A DNA stretch of 64,000 bases from JBQTGK01 sp052400665. Lineage in GTDB: Bacteria; Bacteroidota; Bacteroidia; Bacteroidales; Marinifilaceae. Where the stretch lies: NCBI GenBank assembly GCA_052400665.1, contig JBQTGK010000003.1; one strand, given 5' to 3'. Position numbers and translations under genes: made by a program. Below are positions 8,292 to 18,016 of the stretch, piece after piece; positions within the stretch are counted from its first letter, which is position 1; every line of letters begins with the position of its first letter. Under the pieces are notes generated by a model. The model was not told where the DNA came from and did no database searches. It was given only the letters and a program-made list of their open reading frames with translations.

Positions 8292-11200
8292 ATGAATGAG
8301 TCTTTACTGAATGCCCTTATGCAACTTTTTGCTCTTATTGTTGATGAGCAAAAGCTTGGTTTTGAAATGGCAGCACGCGATGTTGTATCAGAATGGCTGC
8401 AAAAGCAATTCAGCAAAGAGTGGACTGAAAGATATCTTGAAGATTTTGATCGTTACTTAAAAGAATCGCATTGCGATGAAGATGGTCAGGCGTGTTTTAT
8501 AAACAAGCACCTAGAGGTTGAACAGGTTTGTGGTAGATTATTAGAAGAGGTAGAGCAGGAGCAAAAAGTATGGGTTATGCTTCAGTTGCTCGAATTTATT
8601 GATGACACAGAATTTACCGGACCTGATGAGCTGGACTTGGTAAAAACAGTATCCAAAATATTTAGAATCCCTAAGTCCGAATTCGAAAATAGTCGCCAGT
8701 TTATTATTGGTGATGAATATTCGATACCCTTTAATGAGCACATCCTTATAATAGACAGCAACGAAAATTGGAAACATGAACTTGTAAAACATATTTACAG
8801 TTCCAGAATGAGAGGTCGGATTTTTATTTTGCATTTAGAAAGCACCAATACTATGATTATGAAGTATTTTGGTGAATATAACCTCTTTCTTAATGGGCAT
8901 AATGTGAAACTCGATCGTGGCTATGTACTTTCTTTTGGTTCTGTGGTTAGAAGTCCTCGTATTGATCCGATTTATTATTCTCAAATTTCATCGGTTTTTA
9001 TCGAGCGAAAAAATTTGTCGGATATTCATTTTACTGCTAAAAATGTTGAGTTTAATTTTCCAGGATCTAATAACGGTTTGCAACCGGTTAGTATGCAAAT
9101 GGAATCGGGGCAGCTTGTGGGTGTTATGGGCGGAAGTGGTACGGGGAAATCAACATTTTTAAATGTCTTAAATGGAACATTGCCTTTAAAAAATGGTAGG
9201 ATTTGCATTAATGGATACGATTTACATCTCGATGAATCTAAATTACAGGGAGTTATAGGATATGTTCCTCAGGATGATTTATTGGTTGAGGAATTAAGCG
9301 TTTATGAAAATTTATTTTATAACGCTAAACTATGTTTCGACGATACTTCGGATGAAAAGATAGAAGAAATAATTGATTCTACCATTGAAGATTTTGATTT
9401 GGTAGAAGCTAGGGATCTAAAAGTAGGAGATCCCATAAATAAGGTGCTGAGTGGAGGGCAAAGGAAGCGATTGAATATTGCGCTTGAGTTAATGCGCGAA
9501 CCTTCGGTATTGTTCGTTGATGAACCTACATCCGGACTGTCGAGTATGGATTCGGAAAAGGTAATGCTTCTTTTAAAAAGGCAGGTATTGAAAGGTAAAT
9601 TGGTAATTTGTAATATCCATCAGCCTTCGTCCGATATTTTTAAATTGCTAGATAAACTCGTGATGATGGATCAGGGAGGAAAGGTAATTTATTTTGGAAA
9701 CCCTATTGATGCAGTAGTCTATTTTAAAACACAATCGCACTATGTAAAGGCAAACGAAAGCGAATGCTTAACTTGTGGTAATGTAAATTCGGAACAAATT
9801 CTTCGTATTATCGAAGCTCGAATGATGAACGAATATGGAAAACAAATTCGTAAGCGTAAGAGAAATTCCGATGAGTGGTACGAATTATATAAAGGAAATA
9901 TAGAGAGTAATAATCCCGTAATAGAGCCAACGGAGAAAAAACAACTTCCTAAAAATTATTTTAGTATTCCTAAACGCTGGGATCAATTAAAAATATATCT
10001 ATCCAGAGATATCAAATCGAAATTAAGTAATCGGCAATACATGCTGATTACCATTTTAGAAGCTCCATTATTGGCAATAATATTAGGCTATTTTACAAAG
10101 TATATCAGTGGTGCCGATGCGGAGCATACTTCCTATTTATTTTCTTTAAATGAAAATATTCCATCCTTTATTTTTATGGCTGTGGTGGTCGCTTTGTTTT
10201 TAGGGATGATTATTTCGGCCGAAGAAATTTTGCATGACAGAAGAATGATGAAGCGTGAGCAGTTTCTAAATTTGAGCCGCGCAAGTTACCTTAATTCAAA
10301 AGTGATAGTAATGCTGATTATTTCGGCTATTCAAACTTTTTTGTTTGTAATACTGGCCAATACAATTCTCGAAATAGAGGGATTAACATGGGTATATTGG
10401 CTTGTTTTATATACGGCATCGGCATGTGCTAATTTAATAGGATTAAACTTGTCGGCAGGATTGAATTCTGTTGTTGCTGTTTATGTTTCAATACCTTTTA
10501 TATTGGTGCCACAGCTTCTGTTTTCCGGGGTAATTGTGAGTTTTAATAAGCTGCATCCTGCTATTACTACCCAAAAATATGTTCCACTTGTCGGCGATTT
10601 AATGACATCGCGATGGGCTTATGAAGCCTTGGTAGTTGCTCAGTTTAAGGATAATGAATTTGAGAAAAAGTTTTTTCCTTATGAACAAAAAATGAGTGAA
10701 GCAGCTTTTCGTTCATCTTTTTTAATTCCTTTATTAGAACAAACTTATGAATCCTGGCTTAAAAATGAAAAAGAGAAAGATTTTTGTTTGGTTCGTAACG
10801 AATTATTAAAACTTTCTAAAATATATACTTTACCCGAAAATATTGAGCTATCAAGAATTTATTTACGACACTCCTCAGAAAATATAAATGCCTGGTTGGA
10901 GAAAGTAAAACAAGCTAGCAGAACAGATTATAAAAATAATTCGAACGAAAGAGATCGGGTATACAATGAATTGATACAGACCTTTGGTGATAGTGAAAAA
11001 GTATTCGAATTTAAAGAAAAATATCATAACGAAGCCATAGAGCAAATTGTACTTAATCGCAGAGAAATTAACAAATTAATTAAATATAAAGATGAGATAA
11101 TTCAATTAAAGGATCCTGTTTTTCAAATACCAGGAGAAAGAAATGGAAGAGCTCAATTATTTGCTTCTCAAAAGAGATTAGGTAATTATTTAATTGATAC

Positions 11201-11360
11201 TTTTTGGTTTAATCTGATAATTATATGGTTAACAACCATTGTTTTTTATTTTTCGCTTTATTTTGATGTATTGCGAAGAGTACTTGCATTTATCGAATTC
11301 TTAAGAGTTAAAATTCTACCCGAAGGCGACTTTAGAATTGCACGAAAACGTCAGAAATAA
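8292..11360 (+). CDS. ABCG-type ABC transporter, ATPase-permease fusion with extended N-terminus
   Basis: A 1022-residue protein. The first 250 residues are acidic and helical, followed by a beta-rich stretch (about 190-245) that may be an FHA-like or degenerate domain. The ABC ATPase (about 250-480) has Walker A GGSGTGKSTFLN, signature LSGGQRKRLNIAL and Walker B VLFVDEPTSGLSS, the White/ABCG type. An ABC2_membrane-like region follows, with several membrane helices between about 590 and 780. A long charged segment (about 780-970) and a last membrane helix near 980 complete it. ATPase-before-permease order is that of ABCG half-transporters, but the two extra domains make it much longer than usual. 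The substrate is unknown. It appears monocistronic. Confidence 0.85.
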   Translation: MNESLLNALMQLFALIVDEQKLGFEMAARDVVSEWLQKQFSKEWTERYLEDFDRYLKESHCDEDGQACFINKHLEVEQVCGRLLEEVEQEQKVWVMLQLLEFIDDTEFTGPDELDLVKTVSKIFRIPKSEFENSRQFIIGDEYSIPFNEHILIIDSNENWKHELVKHIYSSRMRGRIFILHLESTNTMIMKYFGEYNLFLNGHNVKLDRGYVLSFGSVVRSPRIDPIYYSQISSVFIERKNLSDIHFTAKNVEFNFPGSNNGLQPVSMQMESGQLVGVMGGSGTGKSTFLNVLNGTLPLKNGRICINGYDLHLDESKLQGVIGYVPQDDLLVEELSVYENLFYNAKLCFDDTSDEKIEEIIDSTIEDFDLVEARDLKVGDPINKVLSGGQRKRLNIALELMREPSVLFVDEPTSGLSSMDSEKVMLLLKRQVLKGKLVICNIHQPSSDIFKLLDKLVMMDQGGKVIYFGNPIDAVVYFKTQSHYVKANESECLTCGNVNSEQILRIIEARMMNEYGKQIRKRKRNSDEWYELYKGNIESNNPVIEPTEKKQLPKNYFSIPKRWDQLKIYLSRDIKSKLSNRQYMLITILEAPLLAIILGYFTKYISGADAEHTSYLFSLNENIPSFIFMAVVVALFLGMIISAEEILHDRRMMKREQFLNLSRASYLNSKVIVMLIISAIQTFLFVILANTILEIEGLTWVYWLVLYTASACANLIGLNLSAGLNSVVAVYVSIPFILVPQLLFSGVIVSFNKLHPAITTQKYVPLVGDLMTSRWAYEALVVAQFKDNEFEKKFFPYEQKMSEAAFRSSFLIPLLEQTYESWLKNEKEKDFCLVRNELLKLSKIYTLPENIELSRIYLRHSSENINAWLEKVKQASRTDYKNNSNERDRVYNELIQTFGDSEKVFEFKEKYHNEAIEQIVLNRREINKLIKYKDEIIQLKDPVFQIPGERNGRAQLFASQKRLGNYLIDTFWFNLIIIWLTTIVFYFSLYFDVLRRVLAFIEFLRVKILPEGDFRIARKRQK

Positions 11361-11409
11361 TAAATATTTAAAAGGGTTCATCTGTAATTAATCCTTTTTT
11401 GCAGAGACT

Positions 11410-11550
11410 ATGAAATATTTATATCTAACTTTTACCGAGGATACAAGATTTTTTAATTTAGATGACTATTTGTTTTATACCGAAGTACATCCATTTGCTA
11501 AAAAATCATTTGATCCTGATAAGGTGAAGAAGAATTTTGGATTAAAATAA
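11410..11550 (+). CDS. Small hypothetical protein, 46 aa
   Basis: A short ORF 49 bp after the transporter gene, starting MKYLYLTFTEDTRFFNLDDY and ending FGLK, directly followed by a hairpin terminator (11561-11588). Its aromatic and acidic composition and its place between a gene end and a terminator make it plausible. The product has no recognisable domain and could be a gene remnant. Function is unknown. Confidence 0.45.
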   Translation: MKYLYLTFTEDTRFFNLDDYLFYTEVHPFAKKSFDPDKVKKNFGLK

Positions 11551-11560
11551 ATTATTTAAA

Positions 11561-11590
11561 AGGGCTGTTTTTTTTAATACAGCTCTTTTA
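11561..11590 (+). terminator. Hairpin terminator
   Basis: AGGGCTGT (11561-11568) pairs with ACAGCTCT (11579-11586) with one G-U pair, followed by TTTTA. It ends the ABC transporter/small ORF transcript. Confidence 0.75.
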
Positions 11591-11661
11591 TTTTGAAATT
11601 TTGTCTTGTACGTCTTTAAGTTATAAATACCTTTTAATAAATGTAGTATCCTGCAATGAGA

Positions 11662-11685
11662 AAAGAGCCGAAAATTCGACTCTTT
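11662..11685 (-). terminator. Hairpin terminator of the redoxin gene
   Basis: AAAGAGCCGAA pairs with TTCGACTCTTT with one internal mismatch. It lies just 3' of the redoxin gene read on the minus strand. Confidence 0.6.
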
Positions 11686-11690
11686 ACGTA

Positions 11691-12272
11691 TTATAAATGT
11701 TTTAAGATTTCTTCTGCATTCGATCTGTTTTTATAATTTGGATCATATTGTACATATTTTACTTTGCCGTCTTTCCCTACTACATAAGTTGCTGGCACGG
11801 GAAGTGTTTGGTCATTATTGCCATTAGAAATCGTAAGATCAATTCCATACTCCTTGTATTTTTCTATCAACTTTTTTTCTAATACAAAGTTAACACCATA
11901 CTGTTTCATAATTTTAGAATCTGTATCGTGAACAATAGAGTATTCTGCATTTGTTTTCTTAATTGTTTTTTCAATGCTTACAGGAATTTCGGGTGAAATC
12001 GCAATCAAGCGGGCACCTGCTTTTTTAAATTTTCCGATATTTTCCTGTAAATGAGATAGGTGCTTGTTGCATAATGGACACCACTGTCCTCGGTAAAATA
12101 CAAGAATTAATTGCTCACTTTTAAGTATTTCACTACTTATCACCTTTTCTCCATTTTGATCTATAGCTTTAAACATAGGAGCTTTTTGACCTACTAAAAT
12201 ACTGCTGTGATTTTTTTGTCCGTAACTGGCAAAACTAATTAGTAATGATACTAATATCAATAAATTTTTCAT
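11691..12272 (-). CDS. Exported peroxiredoxin-like (AhpC/TSA, thioredoxin-fold) protein
   Basis: A 193-residue protein with a signal peptide (1-19, MKNLLILVSLLISFASYGQ) and a thioredoxin-fold AhpC/TSA domain. The redox motif FYRGQWCPLCNKHL contains Cys65 and Cys68. The later 'PVPATYVVGKDGKV' strand carries the cis-proline expected of the fold. It likely acts as a periplasmic thiol peroxidase or disulfide reductase. The CxxC pattern in FYRGQWCPLC is that of the peroxiredoxin-like group (PRX-like2) rather than of typical 2-Cys AhpC. Monocistronic, with its own terminator. Confidence 0.85.
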   Translation of the reverse strand: MKNLLILVSLLISFASYGQKNHSSILVGQKAPMFKAIDQNGEKVISSEILKSEQLILVFYRGQWCPLCNKHLSHLQENIGKFKKAGARLIAISPEIPVSIEKTIKKTNAEYSIVHDTDSKIMKQYGVNFVLEKKLIEKYKEYGIDLTISNGNNDQTLPVPATYVVGKDGKVKYVQYDPNYKNRSNAEEILKHL

Positions 12273-12485
12273 GATTTTTCGAATTGATTAAAAATAAAAT
12301 ACAAAGTAGTCTTTTATTATTCGCAAATCAAACCTTGTTGCCATGTATAAGGTTAATAATTTGTTAATTGTAGTAGTAATTGCAAAATTAAGATCATACT
12401 CAGTTTTGATAAAATTGGTGTTTTGTAATTGATAACATTTTATTTTGAGAATTGATTCAAAAATAATTTGCGAAGGCATAAAAAA

Positions 12486-12510
12486 AATCCCTCGTATATT
12501 TCGAGGGATT
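12486..12510 (-). terminator. Hairpin terminator of the osmC-like gene
   Basis: AATCCCTCG (12486-12494) pairs with CGAGGGATT (12502-12510). An A-run on the plus-strand left side gives a T-run for the minus-strand transcript. Confidence 0.8.
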
Positions 12511-12531
12511 TTAATAATAAGAAGTACTCAA

Positions 12532-12945
12532 TTATGCATCATTTAATTTTTCAATTTTATAGCTGGTATTTACGCCAGATTGTTTAAAAAGAATACCAAC
12601 CGGACAAGTTTTTAGTGTTTGATCCAGGCATTTTTTTATTTTAACATCACTTGCTTGTGTATCAATAGATAAATGAATTTCAACATCTGTAAAAGTTAAA
12701 GCATCATTTTTTTGTTCTCCACTCATGTTAACATCCAGATAGTCAAAAGAAATTCTCATTTTTTGAGCTACGACATTAAAAATTGTATGTACACAGCCTG
12801 AATAACTCATTAAGCATAATTCTAAAGCACTTGCCCCAGTATCGCTTCCTTCTTTTGATACGGGTAAATCTAAAATTACGTTATGACCTCTATTGTTAGT
12901 GGTAGTAGAAGCATAACCTTTAGTCCATTTTGTTGTAACCTTCAT
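12532..12945 (-). CDS. OsmC family peroxide/thiol-stress protein
   Basis: A 137-residue protein of the OsmC/Ohr fold. The two expected redox cysteines are visible: Cys51 in MSYSGCVHTIF and Cys114 in KTCPVGILF. The N-terminal strand TTNNRGHNVILDLPVS and the 'GASALELCLMSYSG' helix fit the YhfA-like OsmC branch. OsmC proteins reduce organic hydroperoxides. The gene lies beside an exported peroxiredoxin-like gene in the same orientation but has its own terminator, so it is probably a separate transcript. Confidence 0.9.
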   Translation of the reverse strand: MKVTTKWTKGYASTTTNNRGHNVILDLPVSKEGSDTGASALELCLMSYSGCVHTIFNVVAQKMRISFDYLDVNMSGEQKNDALTFTDVEIHLSIDTQASDVKIKKCLDQTLKTCPVGILFKQSGVNTSYKIEKLNDA

Positions 12946-13178
12946 CGATTTTAGTTTTTTGATTATATGTTATTGTAAATATATATAAATATTCAAATTG
13001 ACATCTAGTTTTAAAAGTAAATTAAACAAATCTGTTTATTCTTCAGTTTAGCTTACAGTAAACTGACAATATTTCCTTATAAAGTGTTAATTAAGTGACA
13101 TTTTTTCAGTTAAATTCTTGTTTACTCTAGTTGGTAAGAATTTTGAAAATATAAATTCTGAATACAAATAATGGAGAT

Positions 13179-15770
13179 ATGAACTTTAATAATTTTACAA
13201 TTAAATCGCAGCAGGCAATTGAAAAAGCATTTCAGATTGCTCAGGGAAATAATCAGCAAGCAATAGAAACAGGTCATTTACTTAAGGGGATTGTTTCGGA
13301 AGGTGAGAATATTGTTGGCTTTTTAATGAATAAATTAGGTGTGCATGTTCAGAATTTCACCTTAGTTTTAGATAGGATATTAGAATCTTATCCTAAAGTA
13401 AGCGGAGGAGAGTCATATTTATCCAGAGATGCAAGTGCTGTATTACAAACAGCTACTGATGTTTCGAAAAAAATGGGAGACCAGTTTGTTTCCCTCGAAC
13501 ATATTTTGCTGGCATTTTTGAAGGGAAAAGATCAGATAGCTCAACTGTTTGAAGATAATGGTGTAAGCGAAAAGGATTTAAGTGCAGCAATAAAGGACTT
13601 GCGAAAAGGAGCTAAAGTTGATTCTCAAACTGCGGAGGATACTTTTAACTCGTTAAAGCGTTTTGCTGTTGATTTAAACGAAAGAGCTCGGAATGGAAAG
13701 TTAGATCCTGTAATTGGTAGAGATGAGGAAATTCGTAGGATTTTACAGATTCTTTCTCGACGAACAAAGAATAATCCAATATTAATTGGAGAGCCTGGAG
13801 TTGGGAAAACAGCCATCGCCGAAGGTTTGGCTCATAGGATTGTAAAAGGAGATGTTCCCGATAATCTAAAAAGTAAGCAGTTGTATTCATTGGATATGGG
13901 TGCATTAATTGCAGGTGCAAAATATAAAGGAGAATTTGAAGAGCGATTAAAATCGGTGGTGAAAGAAGTTGTAGAGTCCAATGGTGAAGTAGTACTCTTT
14001 ATCGATGAAATTCACACTCTGGTGGGTGCAGGGAAAAGTGAAGGTGCAATGGACGCAGCTAATATTTTAAAACCAGCTTTGGCACGTGGCGATTTGCGCG
14101 CTATTGGTGCCACAACATTAAATGAATATCAAAAATATTTCGAGAAAGATAAAGCCCTGGAGCGTCGTTTTCAGAAAGTAATAGTAGATGAACCAGATAC
14201 ATTAAGTGCCATTTCTATTCTTCGTGGATTAAAGGAGAGATATGAAAATCATCATAAAGTTCAAATTAAAGATGAAGCAATTATTTCTGCCGTAGAGTTA
14301 TCGCAAAGATATATTTCAGACCGTTTTTTGCCCGATAAGGCAATTGATTTAATTGATGAAGCTGCCGCTAAATTGCGTTTAGAGATGAATTCTCTTCCCG
14401 AAGAGTTAGATGAGATTGAGCGTAAAATCAAGCAATTGGAAATTGAAAAGTTAGCTATTGAAAGAGAAGGGGATGCTAAAAAACAAGAAGATTTGGCTCG
14501 TGAAATTGCAGAATTAAATGATGAGCGATTAAAATATCGTGCTAAATGGGAGGCTGAACGGGAAGTAATCGATGGAATTCAAAAGCATAAAGAAGAATTG
14601 GAATCGCTTAAATATGAGGCCGAAAAAGCTGAGCGTGAAGGTGATTATGGAAGAGTTGCCGAAATTAGATATGGAAAATTAAAAGAAGTTGAACAAGAGA
14701 TTGAAGATCTAAATGAAAAGTTAAAACAAAATCAGAATTCGGATGCTTTAATTAAAGAAGTGGTAAGTAATGATGATATTGCTGAAGTAGTTTCAAGATG
14801 GACAGGAATTCCTGTCAACCGAATGCTTAAAAGTGAGCGACAGAAATTACTATCTCTTGAATCAGAACTGCACAAACGTGTCGTAGGTCAGCAAGAAGCC
14901 ATTACAGCTGTTGCCGATGCAGTACGAAGAAGTAGAGCTGGACTACAGGATCGCAAGCGTCCCATTGGTTCCTTTATATTTCTGGGAACAACAGGCGTTG
15001 GAAAAACAGAACTGGCAAAAGCATTGGCCGAGTTTTTGTTCGACGATGAAAATCAGATGACTCGTATCGATATGTCGGAATATCAGGAAAGACATTCTGT
15101 GTCCAGGCTAATTGGTGCACCTCCGGGATATGTGGGCTACGATGAAGGTGGACAGCTTACCGAATCGGTTCGTCGTAAACCTTATTCTGTTGTCTTGTTA
15201 GATGAAATTGAAAAAGCGCATCCCGATGTTTTCAATATTCTACTTCAGGTTTTGGATGATGGCAGATTAACCGACAATAAAGGTCGGGTGGTCGATTTTA
15301 AGAATACAATTATTATTATGACTTCTAATGTTGGTTCTCAGTTAATTCAGGAGAAAATTGAACGTTTTACTTCTGATAATAAAGACGAATTATTATGGCA
15401 AGCCAGAGAAGAGGTTCTTGCTTTATTAAAAAAGAGCATACGTCCCGAATTTTTAAACAGAATTGATGAAAGTATTGTATTTACGCCATTAGAGCGCGAA
15501 GAGGTAAAGGAAATTGTAAAACTCCAATTTAAGATTATTCAGGAAATGCTACTGAAAAATGATATACAAATTAATTTGAGTGAATCAGCAGTAAATTATC
15601 TCGGTAATTTAGGTTTCGATCCGCAATTTGGAGCCCGACCAATAAAACGTGTTCTCCAAAAACAAGTGTTAAATGAATTGTCGAAGCAGATATTGGCCGA
15701 AAAAATTATTGCCAAGCAGAATATATTAATCGATGTTATGAGCGATAAACTTGTATTTAAAAATGTATAG
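13179..15770 (+). CDS. clpB: ATP-dependent disaggregase ClpB
   Basis: At 863 residues it has normal ClpB length. The Clp N domain (1-145) starts with NFNNFTIKSQQAIEKAFQIA. AAA domain 1 has Walker A GEPGVGKTA near 206 and Walker B VLFIDEIH. A long charged coiled-coil middle domain (about 400-540) distinguishes ClpB from ClpA and ClpC. AAA domain 2 has Walker A GTTGVGKTE near 605 and pore loop GYVGYDEGG, and the C-terminal domain contains FDPQFGARPIKRVLQ. ClpB works with DnaK to resolubilise aggregated proteins after heat stress. It is monocistronic. No CIRCE element was seen upstream. Confidence 0.98.
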   Translation: MNFNNFTIKSQQAIEKAFQIAQGNNQQAIETGHLLKGIVSEGENIVGFLMNKLGVHVQNFTLVLDRILESYPKVSGGESYLSRDASAVLQTATDVSKKMGDQFVSLEHILLAFLKGKDQIAQLFEDNGVSEKDLSAAIKDLRKGAKVDSQTAEDTFNSLKRFAVDLNERARNGKLDPVIGRDEEIRRILQILSRRTKNNPILIGEPGVGKTAIAEGLAHRIVKGDVPDNLKSKQLYSLDMGALIAGAKYKGEFEERLKSVVKEVVESNGEVVLFIDEIHTLVGAGKSEGAMDAANILKPALARGDLRAIGATTLNEYQKYFEKDKALERRFQKVIVDEPDTLSAISILRGLKERYENHHKVQIKDEAIISAVELSQRYISDRFLPDKAIDLIDEAAAKLRLEMNSLPEELDEIERKIKQLEIEKLAIEREGDAKKQEDLAREIAELNDERLKYRAKWEAEREVIDGIQKHKEELESLKYEAEKAEREGDYGRVAEIRYGKLKEVEQEIEDLNEKLKQNQNSDALIKEVVSNDDIAEVVSRWTGIPVNRMLKSERQKLLSLESELHKRVVGQQEAITAVADAVRRSRAGLQDRKRPIGSFIFLGTTGVGKTELAKALAEFLFDDENQMTRIDMSEYQERHSVSRLIGAPPGYVGYDEGGQLTESVRRKPYSVVLLDEIEKAHPDVFNILLQVLDDGRLTDNKGRVVDFKNTIIIMTSNVGSQLIQEKIERFTSDNKDELLWQAREEVLALLKKSIRPEFLNRIDESIVFTPLEREEVKEIVKLQFKIIQEMLLKNDIQINLSESAVNYLGNLGFDPQFGARPIKRVLQKQVLNELSKQILAEKIIAKQNILIDVMSDKLVFKNV

Positions 15771-15974
15771 CTCATATTTATGTAATTATATTTTAAAATG
15801 TAAAGAGAGTTTTGCAGATTTATTAGCAAAGCTCTCTGTTTGTATATTGCAATGGTTTGCAACGATTTTTTATTGAATTAATTGTAATTTTTAAGAGTTT
15901 GAATTTTTATTCCATTTCTTTGCTCATTATATTTAAAATGAAAATATCAAATTAATAATATAAATCAGTCCCAC

Positions 15975-17408
15975 ATGTCATTAAGTGAATTAAAAGCTGC
16001 CTGGCTCGAGAACTATAAAACAGCTCCTGCTCAGCTCGAAAAAATGAGCGAAATTAACGGATTAATTAGTGCATTCAATGCAAATGTTGATGCAGTAATT
16101 AAGGTGAGTGGAAAAAGCATAGAAACGTTAATTGCCGATAATAATTTAGATGCTAATATTATTGTTTCGGAAGGAGAGAAAGCCATCCGTAAAAATGAAG
16201 ATGCTCTTCGGGGATTTTTACATTGCTTTAAAAGTGGTATTGCAGAAGAGTGGCTGATTGAAGAGGTTGAAGTTTTTGAGTGGTTGAATAAAAATGTTGG
16301 CTATGATAAAATGCAAATGGGAGGTCAAGGAGGTATTGTTGCCAATGTAATGGCCGTTTGTGGTGTTAAGCAGGTTTATGTGCATTGTGCATCGGCACCC
16401 AAAGAACAGGGACAGCTATTTTTAGATTTACCCAATCTTGTAACGACCAATCAAAAAGGAGATTTGCAACAAGCATATACAGTCGATCGTTCTGCCGAAA
16501 ATGCTCTTATTCACTGGATAATCGAATTCGATAAAGGAGATACAATTACTATTAATGGGGAAAGTTATATCTGTCCTAAGGCAAATCGATTTATTGCAAC
16601 CTACGATCCTTTAAATTTCAAATTACATGTCGATCAGAATTTCGATAGCAGAATGTCAAAAGAGGACATTAATCCTGAATACATTATTCTTTCGGGATAT
16701 CAGATGTTGCAGGAAAATTTAGTGGATGGAACCAAAGGAACAGAGCGTATCGATTTATCGAAAAAAATGATTGCTGAATGGCGAAAATCTTGTCCAAATA
16801 ATTTATTGCATTTAGAGGTTGCTTCAACTCAGGATAAAGTAATTAGAAAACATCTAATTGATAGCTTGGTAGAAAGTGTAGATAGTTTAGGTTTTAATGA
16901 ACGTGAATTAATAGATATTCTGGAAGTTATTGGAGAAGAAGAACTGGCTGCAAGGTGTGAAGAACATACAAATTCTTCGAACCTGTTCGAGGGAATGCTA
17001 AAAATTTATGAGTACACAAAATGTCCAAGAATGCAATTGCACATGTTTGGCTTATATGTAACTCTTCAGCAAAAAGGATTTAAAGTGTCGGCATTGCAGA
17101 ACCGCAATGGAATGCAATTGGCAGCTACTGTTGCTGCAGCAAAAGCAGGAACCGGAGCTATTGATACCAAAGATGTTTTGTTGTGGGCAAAAAATCACGA
17201 AGTATCGGCAGTAGGTTTAAACGAACTTAAAGCGTTAAGCCAAACAGTTAAAAATCATTTGGGTGATAATGATTTATTGTCAACAGGAATTTTTGAAAAT
17301 AAGGATTTAGAAGTGATTGCAGTTCCAACAATTCTTATCGAAAAGCCTGTTACTTTAGTTGGAATGGGAGATACTATTTCGTCTGTATCTTTAGTAGGTG
17401 CATTATAA
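15975..17408 (+). CDS. ADP-dependent phosphofructokinase/glucokinase family protein
   Basis: A 477-residue ribokinase-superfamily protein of the ADP_PFK_GK type, which uses ADP rather than ATP as phosphoryl donor. Visible family motifs are GGQGGIVANVMA (sugar-binding region), SGYQML, HLEVAS followed by VDSLGFNERELIDI, and the catalytic VGMGDTISS near the C-terminus, which carries the GxGD base. The length matches archaeal and eukaryotic homologues. It stands alone between clpB and the citrate lyase cluster and ends with a strong terminator. Whether it phosphorylates glucose, fructose-6-phosphate or another sugar cannot be told from sequence alone. Confidence 0.88.
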   Translation: MSLSELKAAWLENYKTAPAQLEKMSEINGLISAFNANVDAVIKVSGKSIETLIADNNLDANIIVSEGEKAIRKNEDALRGFLHCFKSGIAEEWLIEEVEVFEWLNKNVGYDKMQMGGQGGIVANVMAVCGVKQVYVHCASAPKEQGQLFLDLPNLVTTNQKGDLQQAYTVDRSAENALIHWIIEFDKGDTITINGESYICPKANRFIATYDPLNFKLHVDQNFDSRMSKEDINPEYIILSGYQMLQENLVDGTKGTERIDLSKKMIAEWRKSCPNNLLHLEVASTQDKVIRKHLIDSLVESVDSLGFNERELIDILEVIGEEELAARCEEHTNSSNLFEGMLKIYEYTKCPRMQLHMFGLYVTLQQKGFKVSALQNRNGMQLAATVAAAKAGTGAIDTKDVLLWAKNHEVSAVGLNELKALSQTVKNHLGDNDLLSTGIFENKDLEVIAVPTILIEKPVTLVGMGDTISSVSLVGAL

Positions 17409-17430
17409 ACAAGAAATAATTTATTGCAGG

Positions 17431-17468
17431 AGGAGTTTTTAGGTACTTGAGCTAAAAACTCCTTTTTT
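17431..17468 (+). terminator. Strong hairpin terminator
   Basis: A 12-bp perfect stem, AGGAGTTTTTAG (17431-17442) with CTAAAAACTCCT (17452-17463), is followed by a T-run. It ends the ADP-dependent kinase gene. Confidence 0.9.
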
Positions 17469-17988
17469 AATGCAAAAATAAATAGCTTCGTGGTACCTAG
17501 GCTATTCACCTAATGAACCGATTGTGTGGAGCAGTTCAAATTAGCTCTAACTAATCTAACTTTCTTTAATTCTAATTTGATAAAGCTAAAATGTAGTAGA
17601 CCACTTAATTTTGCTTTAATTACCCATTGAAACAAGCCAAAAATTTATTAATCTGGCGAAAAAAGTAGTTTTTAAATTTTGCACACCAAATTTGCTGCCG
17701 AATAAAAAAGAAAAAAAAGAGAAAGAAAAGTATATTAAAAGAAAAAAATCTTTATTGAAATTTAAGTTTGGAGTTGTTATGCATCTAAATAAAGCTATTT
17801 TGTAAAATATAAATACATAAAAGTATATTTTCTTAGAAAACGTTTGCATAGGACGAAAAAATACACTTATATTGTAATGTATTTAATAAGTAAAACACAC
17901 TAACCATTTGTGATATGCTTTTCATACTGTTGATTTTCTTGTTTTTATCTCAAGAAAGTCTAACCACTAACTAATCACTAATAATTAA

Positions 17989-18016
17989 GGCTTCGATTTT
18001 TTTCGGAGCCTTTGTT
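17989..18016 (+). terminator. Hairpin in the intergenic region, possible terminator
   Basis: GGCTTCGA (17989-17996) pairs with TCGGAGCC (18003-18010) with one G-U pair, followed by TTTGTTG. It lies 18 bp after the box TCTAACCACTAA. In the repeat array the order is hairpin first and box second. Confidence 0.6.

Noticed and set aside
12288..12479. 63-residue ORF on the minus strand
   Set aside because: AT-rich, no recognisable domain, and it lies in the promoter region between the redoxin gene and the OsmC terminator.
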